DNA of 64,000 nucleotides from Anaerolineae bacterium (GTDB lineage Bacteria > Chloroflexota > Anaerolineae > Aggregatilineales > Phototrophicaceae). The notes under the pieces were generated by a model. The model saw only the letters and a list, made by a program, of their open reading frames with translations. It had not been told where the DNA came from and searched no databases. The stretch is taken from contig JALHNT010000039.1 in assembly GCA_022843385.1 (NCBI GenBank), positions 1 to 64,000 of the forward strand, given 5' to 3'. A program made the translations under genes and the position numbers. Below, in pieces: positions 42,934 to 51,813 of the stretch; position 1 is the stretch's first letter, and each line of letters starts with the position of its first letter.

Positions 42934-44100
42934 ATGACCCAATACTTATCTTTATACCTCCATATTCCCTTTTGTCGCATTAAGTGTTCATATTGTGCCT
43001 TCAATACTTATGTACACATGGATGATTTGATTCCGTCATTTGTCATTGCTTTATGCGACGAACTGAAAATTCTTGGGATCAATCAGCCAACCGATACGAT
43101 TGTCCATACTGTTTACTTTGGTGGAGGGACACCAAGTCTCTTGTCACCGAAACAGATCGAAACAATCCTCGACACGATTGTTGGACAATTCACACTATCT
43201 GAAGATGTGGAAATTTCCATGGAGGCCAATCCCAGTGACATTTCGTCCGATTACATTGTTGCTATACAGAAAATAGGTGTTAATCGGATTAGTATTGGTA
43301 TGCAATCCGCCAATCAAGCCGAACTTGAACTTTTCGCTCGTCGTCATGATGTTTCTGATGTGATTAAGGCGGTCGAAGCGTTGCAATTCGGCAAGATGGA
43401 AAACTTCAATCTCGACCTGATTTATGGTGTGCCAGGACAAACTTTATCTGATTGGGACAATAGCCTTAAGCAGTTAGTTCTGTTGAATCCGACGCATATA
43501 TCGCTATATGCCCTTGGACTGGAAGAAGGTACTGCCATGCACAATTGGGTCGAACGTGGCCGACTGGATAGGCCAAGTGACGATCTGGCCGCAGACATGT
43601 ACGACCTGGCAACTGACATTCTGGCGAAACATGGCTTCCTACAATACGAAATCAGTAATTGGGCAAAAAAGAGTTATGAATGTCGTCATAATGTTCAATA
43701 CTGGCGAAATCTGCCATATGCGGGTTTGGGGCCGGGAGGACATGGATATGCTGGGAACATTCGTTACTTTACCATCCTTTCACCACATCGCTATATTCGG
43801 GTCATGAAACAGCCGGAAGGCTCGTTTCGCTTTCCATTAACCCCGGGTGTTGATGAATTTGTAGAAGTAGATCGCGAAAATGAAATAGCTGAAACGATCA
43901 TTATGGGCCTTCGCCTGACTCAAGAAGGTATTGTTCGCGCCAAATTCAGGGAGCGGTTTGATGTTGATATTGTCGATCTCCATCAGTCTGTCATCGACAA
44001 GTACACGTCCCTCGGCCTTCTGGATGTTAGCGCAGAACGCGTCCGGATAACGTCAAAGGGGCGCCTACTGAGCAATGTTGTATTCAGAGATCTTGTGTGA
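42934..44100 (+). CDS. HemW-like radical SAM protein
   Basis: 388 residues. The radical-SAM CX3CX2C motif is at C14, C18 and C21 (CRIKCSYC). Following the family are GGGTPSLL, EANPSD, NRISIGMQS and YGVPGQTLSDW, and the HemN-like C-terminal domain. HemW inserts haem into respiratory enzymes; the older annotation as coproporphyrinogen III oxidase is less apt for this length and motif. It stands alone on plus between the kinase cluster and the isoprenoid genes. Confidence 0.85.
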   Translation: MTQYLSLYLHIPFCRIKCSYCAFNTYVHMDDLIPSFVIALCDELKILGINQPTDTIVHTVYFGGGTPSLLSPKQIETILDTIVGQFTLSEDVEISMEANPSDISSDYIVAIQKIGVNRISIGMQSANQAELELFARRHDVSDVIKAVEALQFGKMENFNLDLIYGVPGQTLSDWDNSLKQLVLLNPTHISLYALGLEEGTAMHNWVERGRLDRPSDDLAADMYDLATDILAKHGFLQYEISNWAKKSYECRHNVQYWRNLPYAGLGPGGHGYAGNIRYFTILSPHRYIRVMKQPEGSFRFPLTPGVDEFVEVDRENEIAETIIMGLRLTQEGIVRAKFRERFDVDIVDLHQSVIDKYTSLGLLDVSAERVRITSKGRLLSNVVFRDLV

Positions 44101-44102
44101 TT

Positions 44103-45119
44103 TCAGGATTGCCTTTGGAACAGATTGATGGCTAGCTGAGTGAGTAATTCACCGGCCTCTCCGCGTGGTGATGCCTGTTGAAGGGCTTGGAACGCCTTAT
44201 CATAATACATAGTCTCTATGTTGTGAGCATACTCATCAGCTCGAACTTCCTCAAGTAGCTTAACGCACTCGTGAACGTCTTCCGGAACAAAATCCTCTTT
44301 AGAGTATACTTCGCGTAGTCTTGGGTGCTGTGCCAAGCCAAAGAGGACTGGTAAAGATTTTTTTCGCGAGATTATGTCAGTCGCAACAGACTTTCCAGTG
44401 ACATCAGGTTTTCCCCAGATACCGAGGATGTCATCGCGAATCTGAAAAGCCAGCCCGAGATTAAGACCGAATTCTGCGAATTGTTCCGATACATGTTCAT
44501 CGCCACTTGCGATGCGCGTTCCAATCTGTGCACAGGTTGAGATCAACGCGGCTGATTTCCCTGTAACCATGGAAACGTACTCATCAATAGTTACATCAGA
44601 TTGATGCTCAAAACGCATGTCAAGGTGTTGTCCGCGTGTTAATTCCAGACAAGTACGGTTAAACATGTTCCAAATGCTGAGGATGCGCTGAGGGGGTATC
44701 ACTGTCGAGTCCAACTCATGGAGAGCCGTATATGCAGCGGTGAACATGGCGTCACCCGCATTGATTGCATTGGCAATCCCCCATATCTTCCATACAGTCG
44801 GACGGTTGTGGCGGGTTGGGCTGTTATCCTGGATGTCATCATGAATTAGTGAGAAGTTATGCAGTAGTTCGACAGCCGTTGCTGCGGGTAATGCGTGTTT
44901 CCAGTCCCCACCGGCTGCCTCTGTGCATAACATCAAGAGAATGGGACGTATGCGTTTCCCTGTAGCGTGGTGATGGGGTTGGTCACTCTCATTAACCCAT
45001 CCAAGTGCATAGCGCAACATCAACCCGAAATCAGTTGGGTTGTTAGCGTAACTTTCAATGACCTGGCGCATGTTCTGGTCAAGTGTGGGGATGAAGCGTT
45101 CAAACACGGTTGACATCAA
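44103..45119 (-). CDS. Polyprenyl synthetase (isoprenyl diphosphate synthase)
   Basis: 338 residues. The first aspartate-rich motif is at D94-D95 to D98 (LIHDDIQDNS) and the second is QIRDDILGIWG (DDxxG). The chain-elongating enzyme condenses IPP with allylic diphosphates. The residue before the first motif (H93) and bulky neighbours do not settle the product length; geranylgeranyl or longer is possible. The IPP isomerase gene ends 11 bases upstream of its start on the same strand. Confidence 0.92.
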   Translation of the reverse strand: MMSTVFERFIPTLDQNMRQVIESYANNPTDFGLMLRYALGWVNESDQPHHHATGKRIRPILLMLCTEAAGGDWKHALPAATAVELLHNFSLIHDDIQDNSPTRHNRPTVWKIWGIANAINAGDAMFTAAYTALHELDSTVIPPQRILSIWNMFNRTCLELTRGQHLDMRFEHQSDVTIDEYVSMVTGKSAALISTCAQIGTRIASGDEHVSEQFAEFGLNLGLAFQIRDDILGIWGKPDVTGKSVATDIISRKKSLPVLFGLAQHPRLREVYSKEDFVPEDVHECVKLLEEVRADEYAHNIETMYYDKAFQALQQASPRGEAGELLTQLAINLFQRQS

Positions 45120-45129
45120 GATGAATTTC

Positions 45130-46170
45130 CTAGGTGCAAACTAATGGCGTTTGTCGAAGCTGGGCGATTGTTTTGGCACCGCTACACAACATAGCGATAC
45201 GTATCTGGGCGTTTAGTTCTCGAACCAATTGGTCAACCGCTTCAATGGACTGGTCGGCTGCTTTCAGGAAAGGGCCAGCAATACCTCCAACAGTTGCGCC
45301 GAGCGCTATGCATTTCGCAATATCAATGCCATCTCGTAGACCCCCACTCGCAATAATGGGTTTATCCGGTGCAGCTTTGGTTGCAAATTGTATCGCTTCA
45401 GCTGTAGGAATACCCCAGTCGGCAAAACTCGCCGCCACGCGCGCATGGAAAGCGGTGGGAGCGCGATGGTATTCAACTTCACTCCAGGATGTGCCACCAG
45501 AACCGGCAACGTCGACAGCTGATATGCCTGCGTTAACAAGATCATGAACATTGGATTCGGAAAATCCCCAGCCAACTTCTTTGGCTATGACTGGGACCTC
45601 CAGTTGATTGCAGACACGTTCTACCTTTTGCAGCAAGCCAGCGAAATTTGTGTCACCCTCAGGTTGCACGGCCTCTTGCAGTACATTGAAATGGAGGATT
45701 AGGGCATCTGCTTCGATCATGTCTACTGCTTTTCGACACTGGTCTATTCCATACTTATAGTTTAATTGTACTGCACCAATATTTCCAAAGAGGAGAATAC
45801 TTGGAGCAATTTTTCGGACCTGATATGTATATGCCAACTCAGGTTTTTCGATAGCTGCACGCTGTGAACCCAGCCCCATTGCTATGTGGTACCGTTCTGC
45901 TACTTGCGCTAGGGTTTGGTTGATTCGAAATGCCATTTCAGTTCCACCGGTCATTGATGAAATGACAATCGGTGACTGAAGAGTTTTGCCGAACAAATTG
46001 ATCTGAATGTCAATATCGTGGAGGTTAATCTCTGGCACGGCTTGGTGCATGAAACGATACTTTTCCAGCCCTGTGGTCAGGCGAGGAAACTGTACATCTT
46101 TATCAAGGTTGATCCGGATATGATCGACCTTGCGATTTTCTGTAGATACTTCGCCCGTGACTTTTGTCAT
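45130..46170 (-). CDS. fni: Type 2 isopentenyl-diphosphate delta-isomerase
   Basis: 346 residues. The FMN-binding features of the type 2 enzyme are clear: SSMTGG, the KPELAYTYQVRK stretch, LFGNIGAVQLNYKYG, HFNVLQEAVQPEGD, KEVGWGFS, the VAGSGGTSW and the ASGGLRDG loop. It interconverts IPP and DMAPP. It precedes the polyprenyl synthetase gene. It gives the DMAPP that the mevalonate-type genes at 23-28 kb cannot make themselves. Confidence 0.95.
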   Translation of the reverse strand: MTKVTGEVSTENRKVDHIRINLDKDVQFPRLTTGLEKYRFMHQAVPEINLHDIDIQINLFGKTLQSPIVISSMTGGTEMAFRINQTLAQVAERYHIAMGLGSQRAAIEKPELAYTYQVRKIAPSILLFGNIGAVQLNYKYGIDQCRKAVDMIEADALILHFNVLQEAVQPEGDTNFAGLLQKVERVCNQLEVPVIAKEVGWGFSESNVHDLVNAGISAVDVAGSGGTSWSEVEYHRAPTAFHARVAASFADWGIPTAEAIQFATKAAPDKPIIASGGLRDGIDIAKCIALGATVGGIAGPFLKAADQSIEAVDQLVRELNAQIRIAMLCSGAKTIAQLRQTPLVCT

Positions 46171-46239
46171 TGAGAGGTGTTCCTTATTGCAGCAACATTG
46201 AGCAATCGTACCTGAGAAGTTTTGTAGCTGTCAATCGCG

Positions 46240-46268
46240 TTGGCAGGCCTTTAGCGGGCTAGTATAAT
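46240..46268 (+). promoter_or_regulatory. Strong consensus promoter upstream of acpP
   Basis: TTGGCA (46240-46245) and TATAAT (46263-46268) with an ideal 17-base spacer, pointing towards the acyl carrier protein gene. The start site would be near 46275, leaving a leader of about 195 bases. A second TATAAT at 46413-46418 and a third at 46439-46444 suggest further, weaker starts. Confidence 0.65.
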
Positions 46269-46469
46269 CAAGGTTGCTTGGTGAATGTCACTAGAGGGGG
46301 TATTGCTTATAGTCCTTTAATCTAGAATCTCACTCTGTCAGTGAATTGGGTGTGTATGGTTGAGGAACTCAAAGGAATGTGTTTGCCTGTAGATTTCTTC
46401 GGGACCCATAACTATAATACCCTCTTACTCGCTTAACCTATAATTGATCCCAGTATTTGGGAGGATGAA
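46269..46469 (+). other. 5' leader region of acpP
   Basis: About 200 bases without a gene between the strong promoter and the acyl carrier protein. It contains extra -10-like boxes (46413-46418, 46439-46444) and the ribosome site GGGAGG just before the ATG. No recognisable riboswitch fold is evident. Confidence 0.4.
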
Positions 46470-46712
46470 ATGGCTTCAACTGAAGAACGTGTCAAGAAAA
46501 TCGTCATTGATCTCCTCGGTGTGGATGAGGATCGCGTTTCTCCAACGGCTCGCTTTCGTGAAGACCTGGAAGCTGACTCACTGGATTTAGTGGAACTCAT
46601 CATGGCTTTTGAAGAAGAATTTGGCGGCGAAATCAGTGATGAAGACGCGCAAAAGATCACCACGGTGGGTGAAGCAGTCGATTACATTTCCAAGCACATG
46701 TTGCAGTCTTGA
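46470..46712 (+). CDS. acpP: Acyl carrier protein
   Basis: 80 residues, the family length. The phosphopantetheine site is the serine in DSLDLVELIMAFEEEF (S around 37). It carries acyl chains in fatty acid synthesis. Acidic throughout, as usual. It is preceded by GGGAGG five bases before the ATG, has a strong upstream promoter, and is followed by a good terminator. No fatty acid synthesis gene is adjacent. Confidence 0.97.
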   Translation: MASTEERVKKIVIDLLGVDEDRVSPTARFREDLEADSLDLVELIMAFEEEFGGEISDEDAQKITTVGEAVDYISKHMLQS

Positions 46713-46741
46713 GCGTGAGCCAGAATTGAAGTGTGCACACG

Positions 46742-46771
46742 GGACGGCATACTAGGCCGTCCTGTTTTTTT
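46742..46771 (+). terminator. Intrinsic terminator after acpP
   Basis: GGACGGC (46742-46748) pairs with GCCGTCC (46756-46762), seven-base loop, followed by TGTTTTTTT. The terminator overlaps the end of the convergent membrane-protein gene. Confidence 0.85.
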
Positions 46772-47393
46772 GTCGATTCAGGACGACAAATAGACTAGAG
46801 ATTGTGTGCAGGCAGATGAATGCCACGGTTACGAAAAACCCCAAACCGACTTGCAACTGGAAGTGAAATGCATCGATTGTATGTTGAATGACCAGCAAGC
46901 ATCCTGCAGCACTGAAGAGACTAATTGCTCCCCCTATGAGAATCCACCAATATCGGTAGCAAATCAGCTGCCGGCTTTTCAAGCCTCCACCCAATAGCAG
47001 AATTGTCACTACCATTCCGAACTGCTGTTGATAGTTTGGGTCATTTCGATACAGCGTGAAGAACTCGATAGGTGGTAGCAATGCGATTCCTGCCACGATG
47101 AGCAGCATCCATCGAAATTGAGGTATAGAGATTGATAGATTCAGGACAGCAATTACCATGATCGTGCGTAGACCCAGCGAAACCAGCAGGGTAGGGGAGG
47201 TTGTATGCAGGTCAGGCACCAGCGTCGTCCACTCGGCCAGTTCGTAAAGGTTCCAGGTCAGGGAGGACGCGCGATGTTCGATCCATGGCATCAAGCAGCC
47301 AATGAGCACCGCAATTGGAATCAGGCGTTCAAGTTGCCACTTCTCTACGGATAATTGCTCAGGAAAATTAGGTGAGTTGATCAATGTGGTCAC
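46752..47393 (-). CDS. Membrane protein, unknown function
   Basis: 213 residues with about six hydrophobic helices and a GTG start. The first helix is preceded by a hydrophilic N-terminus. No family is recognised. It overlaps the end of the BchI-like gene by 26 bases, so the two are probably co-transcribed. The stop lies in the acpP terminator. Confidence 0.6.
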   Translation of the reverse strand: MTTLINSPNFPEQLSVEKWQLERLIPIAVLIGCLMPWIEHRASSLTWNLYELAEWTTLVPDLHTTSPTLLVSLGLRTIMVIAVLNLSISIPQFRWMLLIVAGIALLPPIEFFTLYRNDPNYQQQFGMVVTILLLGGGLKSRQLICYRYWWILIGGAISLFSAAGCLLVIQHTIDAFHFQLQVGLGFFVTVAFICLHTISSLFVVLNRQKNRTA

Positions 47394-48528
47394 GAATTTG
47401 TTGATCTTCCTCAGATTGGTTGGCGAAGAAATTCGTCATGAACAGGCTGCGACGCTGCCTTAGCGCCATCGGAGCAACCACTTTAAGATCGTTGACTGTT
47501 GCCACATCACGACCATCGGCAGCGGCATGTGCGCGAGCTGCTTCAAACATCGTGTACTCAGCACGATGCGAATCGAGGTCAAGCCGATGAATGAGTTCCA
47601 TTCCTGTTTCGAGGGTTTCAGGTGCGAGCGAAGTTTCCTTCAATAGTTCTCGGGCCAGGATTATTTCCTCTTTAAGCGCAACTGTTGCAGCATCCCATTC
47701 ACGGATGAAGTGAGTAGGATTCTGACGGTACTGATGAACGCGATGATAGACTTCGAGGCGTTCTTCTTTTGATAACAGTCCTCGTACATTTACTCTGAGG
47801 CCAAACCGGTCCAAAATCTGAGGACGCAAACGCCCTTCTTCCGGATTCATCGACCCTATAAGCACAAACCGGGAGCGGTATGTTCCTGACATCGCTCCAC
47901 GGCGAACAGTATAGATGCCTTGTGCTGCTGCATCGAGAATAGCATCCACAATCTCGTCTTCTAGCAGATTTACCTCATCAATATACAACAAGTTGTTATC
48001 TGCTCGCGCCAATATACCCTTCTCAAGACGGACACGTTGTTGCTGAATGGCTACTCGTTCGTTGATGCCTCCGACGACATCATCCAGACGGGCATTCAAT
48101 GGTAGCTCAACCAATCGAACTGGCTCGAAATGCGATATGGTTTGACCTGAGATCAACTTCTCATGGCAGTCGGGATAAAGAATACGGGACGCTTCGGATT
48201 GTAGATCTGCAAAGAGAACCCCTTCTTCACAATCACTGACTTCGATTTCAGGTAATATCTCAACAAGGCTGCGAACCGCTGTGGTCTTGCCGATACCTCG
48301 AGGTCCGATTAACAGGACACCGCCCACCGCGGGGTTAATGACGGATAACATAAGAGCTATTCGCATTTCGATCTGACCAACTATTGCGAGAAAAGGGAAT
48401 GGCCTGTTCTCCGCAATACCTAGATCAACTGCATCCTGTGCCATTACGGCACGAGCTCCTGATTGATTCAGGAGCTTAAGTAAAGTTGATTGCTCTAATC
48501 CAGAAAAAAGGGGTAATGAGTCAGTCAT
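47368..48528 (-). CDS. Magnesium-chelatase subunit I-like AAA+ ATPase
   Basis: 386 residues. Walker A GPRGIGKTT, the BchI-specific insert (GEEGVLFADLQ type), the Walker B region LLYIDEVNLL, the sensor GSMNPEEGRLRPQILDRFGL and the C-terminal RAEYTMFEAARAHAAADGR match the I subunit of magnesium chelatase (BchI/ChlI). It powers metal insertion together with D and H subunits, neither of which is in the window. It may serve a chlorophyll, cobalt or related chelatase elsewhere. The start ATG follows MTDSLPLF; an N-terminal extension of about 40 residues precedes the domain. Confidence 0.88.
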   Translation of the reverse strand: MTDSLPLFSGLEQSTLLKLLNQSGARAVMAQDAVDLGIAENRPFPFLAIVGQIEMRIALMLSVINPAVGGVLLIGPRGIGKTTAVRSLVEILPEIEVSDCEEGVLFADLQSEASRILYPDCHEKLISGQTISHFEPVRLVELPLNARLDDVVGGINERVAIQQQRVRLEKGILARADNNLLYIDEVNLLEDEIVDAILDAAAQGIYTVRRGAMSGTYRSRFVLIGSMNPEEGRLRPQILDRFGLRVNVRGLLSKEERLEVYHRVHQYRQNPTHFIREWDAATVALKEEIILARELLKETSLAPETLETGMELIHRLDLDSHRAEYTMFEAARAHAAADGRDVATVNDLKVVAPMALRQRRSLFMTNFFANQSEEDQQIRDHIDQLT

Positions 48529-48573
48529 TGATTGTTTCCGTTCGCATCCGACCTACTTTACACAGCCTGATCC

Positions 48574-49719
48574 TCATTTGGGTTTGTCAAGCAAGCGGGT
48601 GTAGATGTTGAGCAAAGCAACAGCCGATTTCTCCCAGGTAAACTGTTTTGCGCGCTCAAGCCCTTTTTCTTTCAGAGCTTTTCGCAGTTCCTCATCGGTG
48701 ATAAGTCGTTCCAATCCGTGTGCAATAGCTTCTACGTCGTATGGATTAACAACCACAGCAGCATCACCGGCAATCTCAGGCATAGATGACACATTCGATG
48801 TTAGAACTGGTACTCCACAGGCCATTGCTTCTAGGAGTGGCAATCCGAATCCCTCGTATAGGGATGGAAAAGCAAAACAAACCGCTCCTCTATAAAGGGC
48901 AGGTAAGCCACCGTCATCTACGAATCCGATGAAATGGACATGGGGTGACATTCCAGTTGCTGCAACAGTGTCATGAATTTCATCCTCCAACCAACCCCGT
49001 GCGCCAGCAATTACGAGTTGAATGTCGATCCCTTTCCCTCGCAAAATTGATAATGCCTGTACCAACCGACTATAGTTCTTTCTAGGTTGAACTGTACCTA
49101 CTGCAAGGATATATGGCCTTTGCAAAGGCATAGCATGGCTTCGCGTAGTCAATAAAGAATTTTTATTACTCACAGAAAATCGCACATCAACACCACTATA
49201 CAGCACAAATATCCTGTCCCTAGAAACACCATACAAATCACAAATGTCAGAACGAGTAGCCTCCGAATCAGCTAATACCCAATCAGCACGATGAATTGAA
49301 GCCGGAACTACTCTATCCAAATACACCTTTAAACGACTTACAGCAGTATGCGGCAAGCGCGCAAATGATAAATCGTGAACTGTAAGTAGTGTTCGAGTGG
49401 AAGGAAGAGTAGGGGGGAGAACAAAATCTGTTGCATGAAAAATGTTGACACGACCAACAAAACATTCCACAGGTAGTGGAACATGCAAACGATGCCAGAC
49501 ACGCGCCAGATTTCGCGAACTTAGCCATGTACGCCGAATTGTAAAGGTACTTTTCTGAGGAATCTGGACAACCTTACTATCACTACTATTTGCAACAAGA
49601 CAGCGATAATGATAAGCAGACTCTACAACACTCAGAGCAGCCACAAGCTCTCGAACATAACGTCCAATACCACCGCCTTGCTCAACAGCCGGTGTATAGT
49701 CAATGGCAATAGTGGTCAA
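48574..49719 (-). CDS. GT4-family glycosyltransferase
   Basis: 381 residues of GT-B fold. The N-terminus GGGIGRYVRELVAAL and the donor-binding VGTVQPRKNYSRLVQAL, then PSLYEGFGLPLLEAMACGVPVLTSNVSSMPEIAG are typical of GT4 mannosyl- or glucosyltransferases in exopolysaccharide synthesis. The middle part is more AT-rich than its neighbours (about 49140-49640), a modest hint of transfer. It follows the GtrA gene by nine bases. Confidence 0.9.
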   Translation of the reverse strand: MTTIAIDYTPAVEQGGGIGRYVRELVAALSVVESAYHYRCLVANSSDSKVVQIPQKSTFTIRRTWLSSRNLARVWHRLHVPLPVECFVGRVNIFHATDFVLPPTLPSTRTLLTVHDLSFARLPHTAVSRLKVYLDRVVPASIHRADWVLADSEATRSDICDLYGVSRDRIFVLYSGVDVRFSVSNKNSLLTTRSHAMPLQRPYILAVGTVQPRKNYSRLVQALSILRGKGIDIQLVIAGARGWLEDEIHDTVAATGMSPHVHFIGFVDDGGLPALYRGAVCFAFPSLYEGFGLPLLEAMACGVPVLTSNVSSMPEIAGDAAVVVNPYDVEAIAHGLERLITDEELRKALKEKGLERAKQFTWEKSAVALLNIYTRLLDKPK

Positions 49720-49728
49720 TGGACACCG

Positions 49729-50325
49729 CTATTTCACGTCGCTATAGGTCCAGCGACGATTAGCAAAGTAATTCCAGAACATTACGACCACAACGCCGAT
49801 CAACATTGCGATCATCGTCCCAAGCTTGTCGCTTGCCAGATAGGTAGGAATATATGCAGGACGGAATAGCCGGATAAGGGGCACAAACAGAGGCATTGCC
49901 ATTTCACCAATCCAGTGATATGCCGTTGTAATCCAAAACGTCCGACCCAAATAGCCAATCAAGCTTATAAACGTGAACATAACTAACTGTCTACGTGGAG
50001 AAGAAGCCTGAGAATCTGGATAGGTCCACAACCTGTTCCAGGTAAAGTTACTTATGACCGCCGCAACAAAGGCAATCGACGTAGCAAGGAAAACATTTGC
50101 AAAGAGCTTTTCACCGTCCTTTGCAGACGGTGGCAGAAACGTCGCTTGCAGGAATGTGACTGCCCCAAAGTCAACTGCAGCACCAAAAACCCCCACAACA
50201 GCAAATCGAAGAAACCGTTCTACATCTTTTGCCTTGTCGCCAAAGCGCGAGGCAATCATCACAATTGGTGCATCCAGCGGCGTTCGCAACAGGGTAGCTG
50301 GGGGCACTATTTCAGCCTGATTCAT
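49729..50325 (-). CDS. GtrA-family membrane protein
   Basis: 198 residues from the ATG at 50325. Four hydrophobic helices, with FLRFAVVGVFGAAVDFG near the N-terminus and NYFANRRWTYS at the end, match GtrA-like proteins. They are thought to flip or present lipid-linked sugars. The start overlaps the end of the O-antigen-ligase-like gene by 14 bases. Part of the polysaccharide cluster. Confidence 0.85.
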   Translation of the reverse strand: MNQAEIVPPATLLRTPLDAPIVMIASRFGDKAKDVERFLRFAVVGVFGAAVDFGAVTFLQATFLPPSAKDGEKLFANVFLATSIAFVAAVISNFTWNRLWTYPDSQASSPRRQLVMFTFISLIGYLGRTFWITTAYHWIGEMAMPLFVPLIRLFRPAYIPTYLASDKLGTMIAMLIGVVVVMFWNYFANRRWTYSDVK

Positions 50326-51808
50326 CGAGATATATCCACTTTGAATAAGATTGACTTTGATTATACAGGACAATGAGTATAGACAACATTGAAGCCAACT
50401 GAAAAAACAGATTGTTCACGTAGAGATTATCAAAAAAACTGTGTATGGCAAAGTAAACCCAGCTTCCCATCAGACCGACACCAACTAAACGGATGCCTCC
50501 ATCCGGATGACAGATTACCTTCCAACTCATGTGGATGATTACGATCCATACGATACTGTATCCAATTAATCCAAACAGGCCAACTTCTGCCAAAAGATTT
50601 AGATAATAATTGTGCGCATGGCCCAGACCCATTGTCCAGTTGAGTAATCTGAAATCGTCATATGATTGCTCAAAGTTGCCGAATCCGACGCCTAACCATG
50701 GAGATACTGTTGTCATTTTCAGAGCAGCTTGCCAATGGGCTAACCGCTCGATACTTGCGAAGTTTTCTGGTGTGATATCTACTCCACGCACGTCGCCAGC
50801 CACAACCAGTTCGCTTAATGAGCTCTCAATCCGATCCACAATCGTATCTGGCAGCAAGTCATTTGTGACAATCAGCACCAGAAATGTCCCTAGAATCAGA
50901 AGAATGAGAAGCGAATAAACCATCTTTCGCGGGAGAAGGATAACCATTGCCATCAGTGCACCAATCACTCCGAGCCATGCTCCACGACTCCATGACATAA
51001 CAATGGCTATACTCTGAAGTACAGCTACTCCGGCGAAAAACACTGGAGTAGCTAACCCCACCAATTCTAAATGTTTTCCGCTTATACGCTCAATCCAGAG
51101 TTTGCGCAGATTGAATAATAATAACATCACCATCAACGGTAGCGTGAGTCCCATGAATCCACCAAAGGGATTCGGCTGTCCGAAGGTTCCGAATGCTCGA
51201 AAAAAGTGATTATCAATCAGTAAATGCAGAGCACCACTTCCACCAAAGAACTGATATATTCCAATGATTGCATTCGCCAGTACCGCCACTGCCAGCGCAA
51301 TAGCAGCCCAGTGCCATTTAGTTCCATTGAGGAAACGTGAGATGATGTGGACAATGAACAAAATTTGCCACCATTTGATCCACTCGCTCATCCAGCTAGT
51401 CATTGAGGGTGAGAAGAAAACACCTGCACCGGACATTACAATAAATATGAGAATCGCCACTTCCAGTGGATTATTTCGGCTGGTGAGCTTGGGCTTTGAA
51501 CATAGCCAGCTTTGAATTGACCACCCTACAACTGCCAAAATGAATATCAGTTGTCCGATATCAACTGGGAACGGCCACACAGACTCGGTGAGTATCAGAG
51601 TTCGTAAAGGTGAAACGATCAACAACACTGATAAGCCGGCCAGAGGTCTGGTCAGTAAATAAGATGATACAAATCCCAATACAAGGATTAGCGCTAGCCA
51701 GTTTGGGGGAACAAACACTGCGCATACACCAATTGCGATTCCAATGGCAAGGCTTCCCAAAGGTGCATGCGACAGTGCCAACGTGTGGGGGAGAGACACG
51801 CGATTCAC
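50312..51808 (-). CDS. O-antigen ligase-like (Wzy-C) membrane protein
   Basis: 498 residues with about twelve hydrophobic helices and the long periplasmic loop (about 310-390) that defines the WzyC/WaaL family; the segment WLGVGFGNFEQSYDDF resembles the conserved loop. It probably polymerises or ligates glycan repeats. The start follows the next gene by five bases. Confidence 0.85.
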   Translation of the reverse strand: MNRVSLPHTLALSHAPLGSLAIGIAIGVCAVFVPPNWLALILVLGFVSSYLLTRPLAGLSVLLIVSPLRTLILTESVWPFPVDIGQLIFILAVVGWSIQSWLCSKPKLTSRNNPLEVAILIFIVMSGAGVFFSPSMTSWMSEWIKWWQILFIVHIISRFLNGTKWHWAAIALAVAVLANAIIGIYQFFGGSGALHLLIDNHFFRAFGTFGQPNPFGGFMGLTLPLMVMLLLFNLRKLWIERISGKHLELVGLATPVFFAGVAVLQSIAIVMSWSRGAWLGVIGALMAMVILLPRKMVYSLLILLILGTFLVLIVTNDLLPDTIVDRIESSLSELVVAGDVRGVDITPENFASIERLAHWQAALKMTTVSPWLGVGFGNFEQSYDDFRLLNWTMGLGHAHNYYLNLLAEVGLFGLIGYSIVWIVIIHMSWKVICHPDGGIRLVGVGLMGSWVYFAIHSFFDNLYVNNLFFQLASMLSILIVLYNQSQSYSKWIYLDESG

Positions 51809-51813
51809 GCGAA

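Noticed and set aside
49140..49640. AT-rich part of the glycosyltransferase as a foreign island
   Set aside because: The change is mild, stays within one gene and has no flanking repeats.
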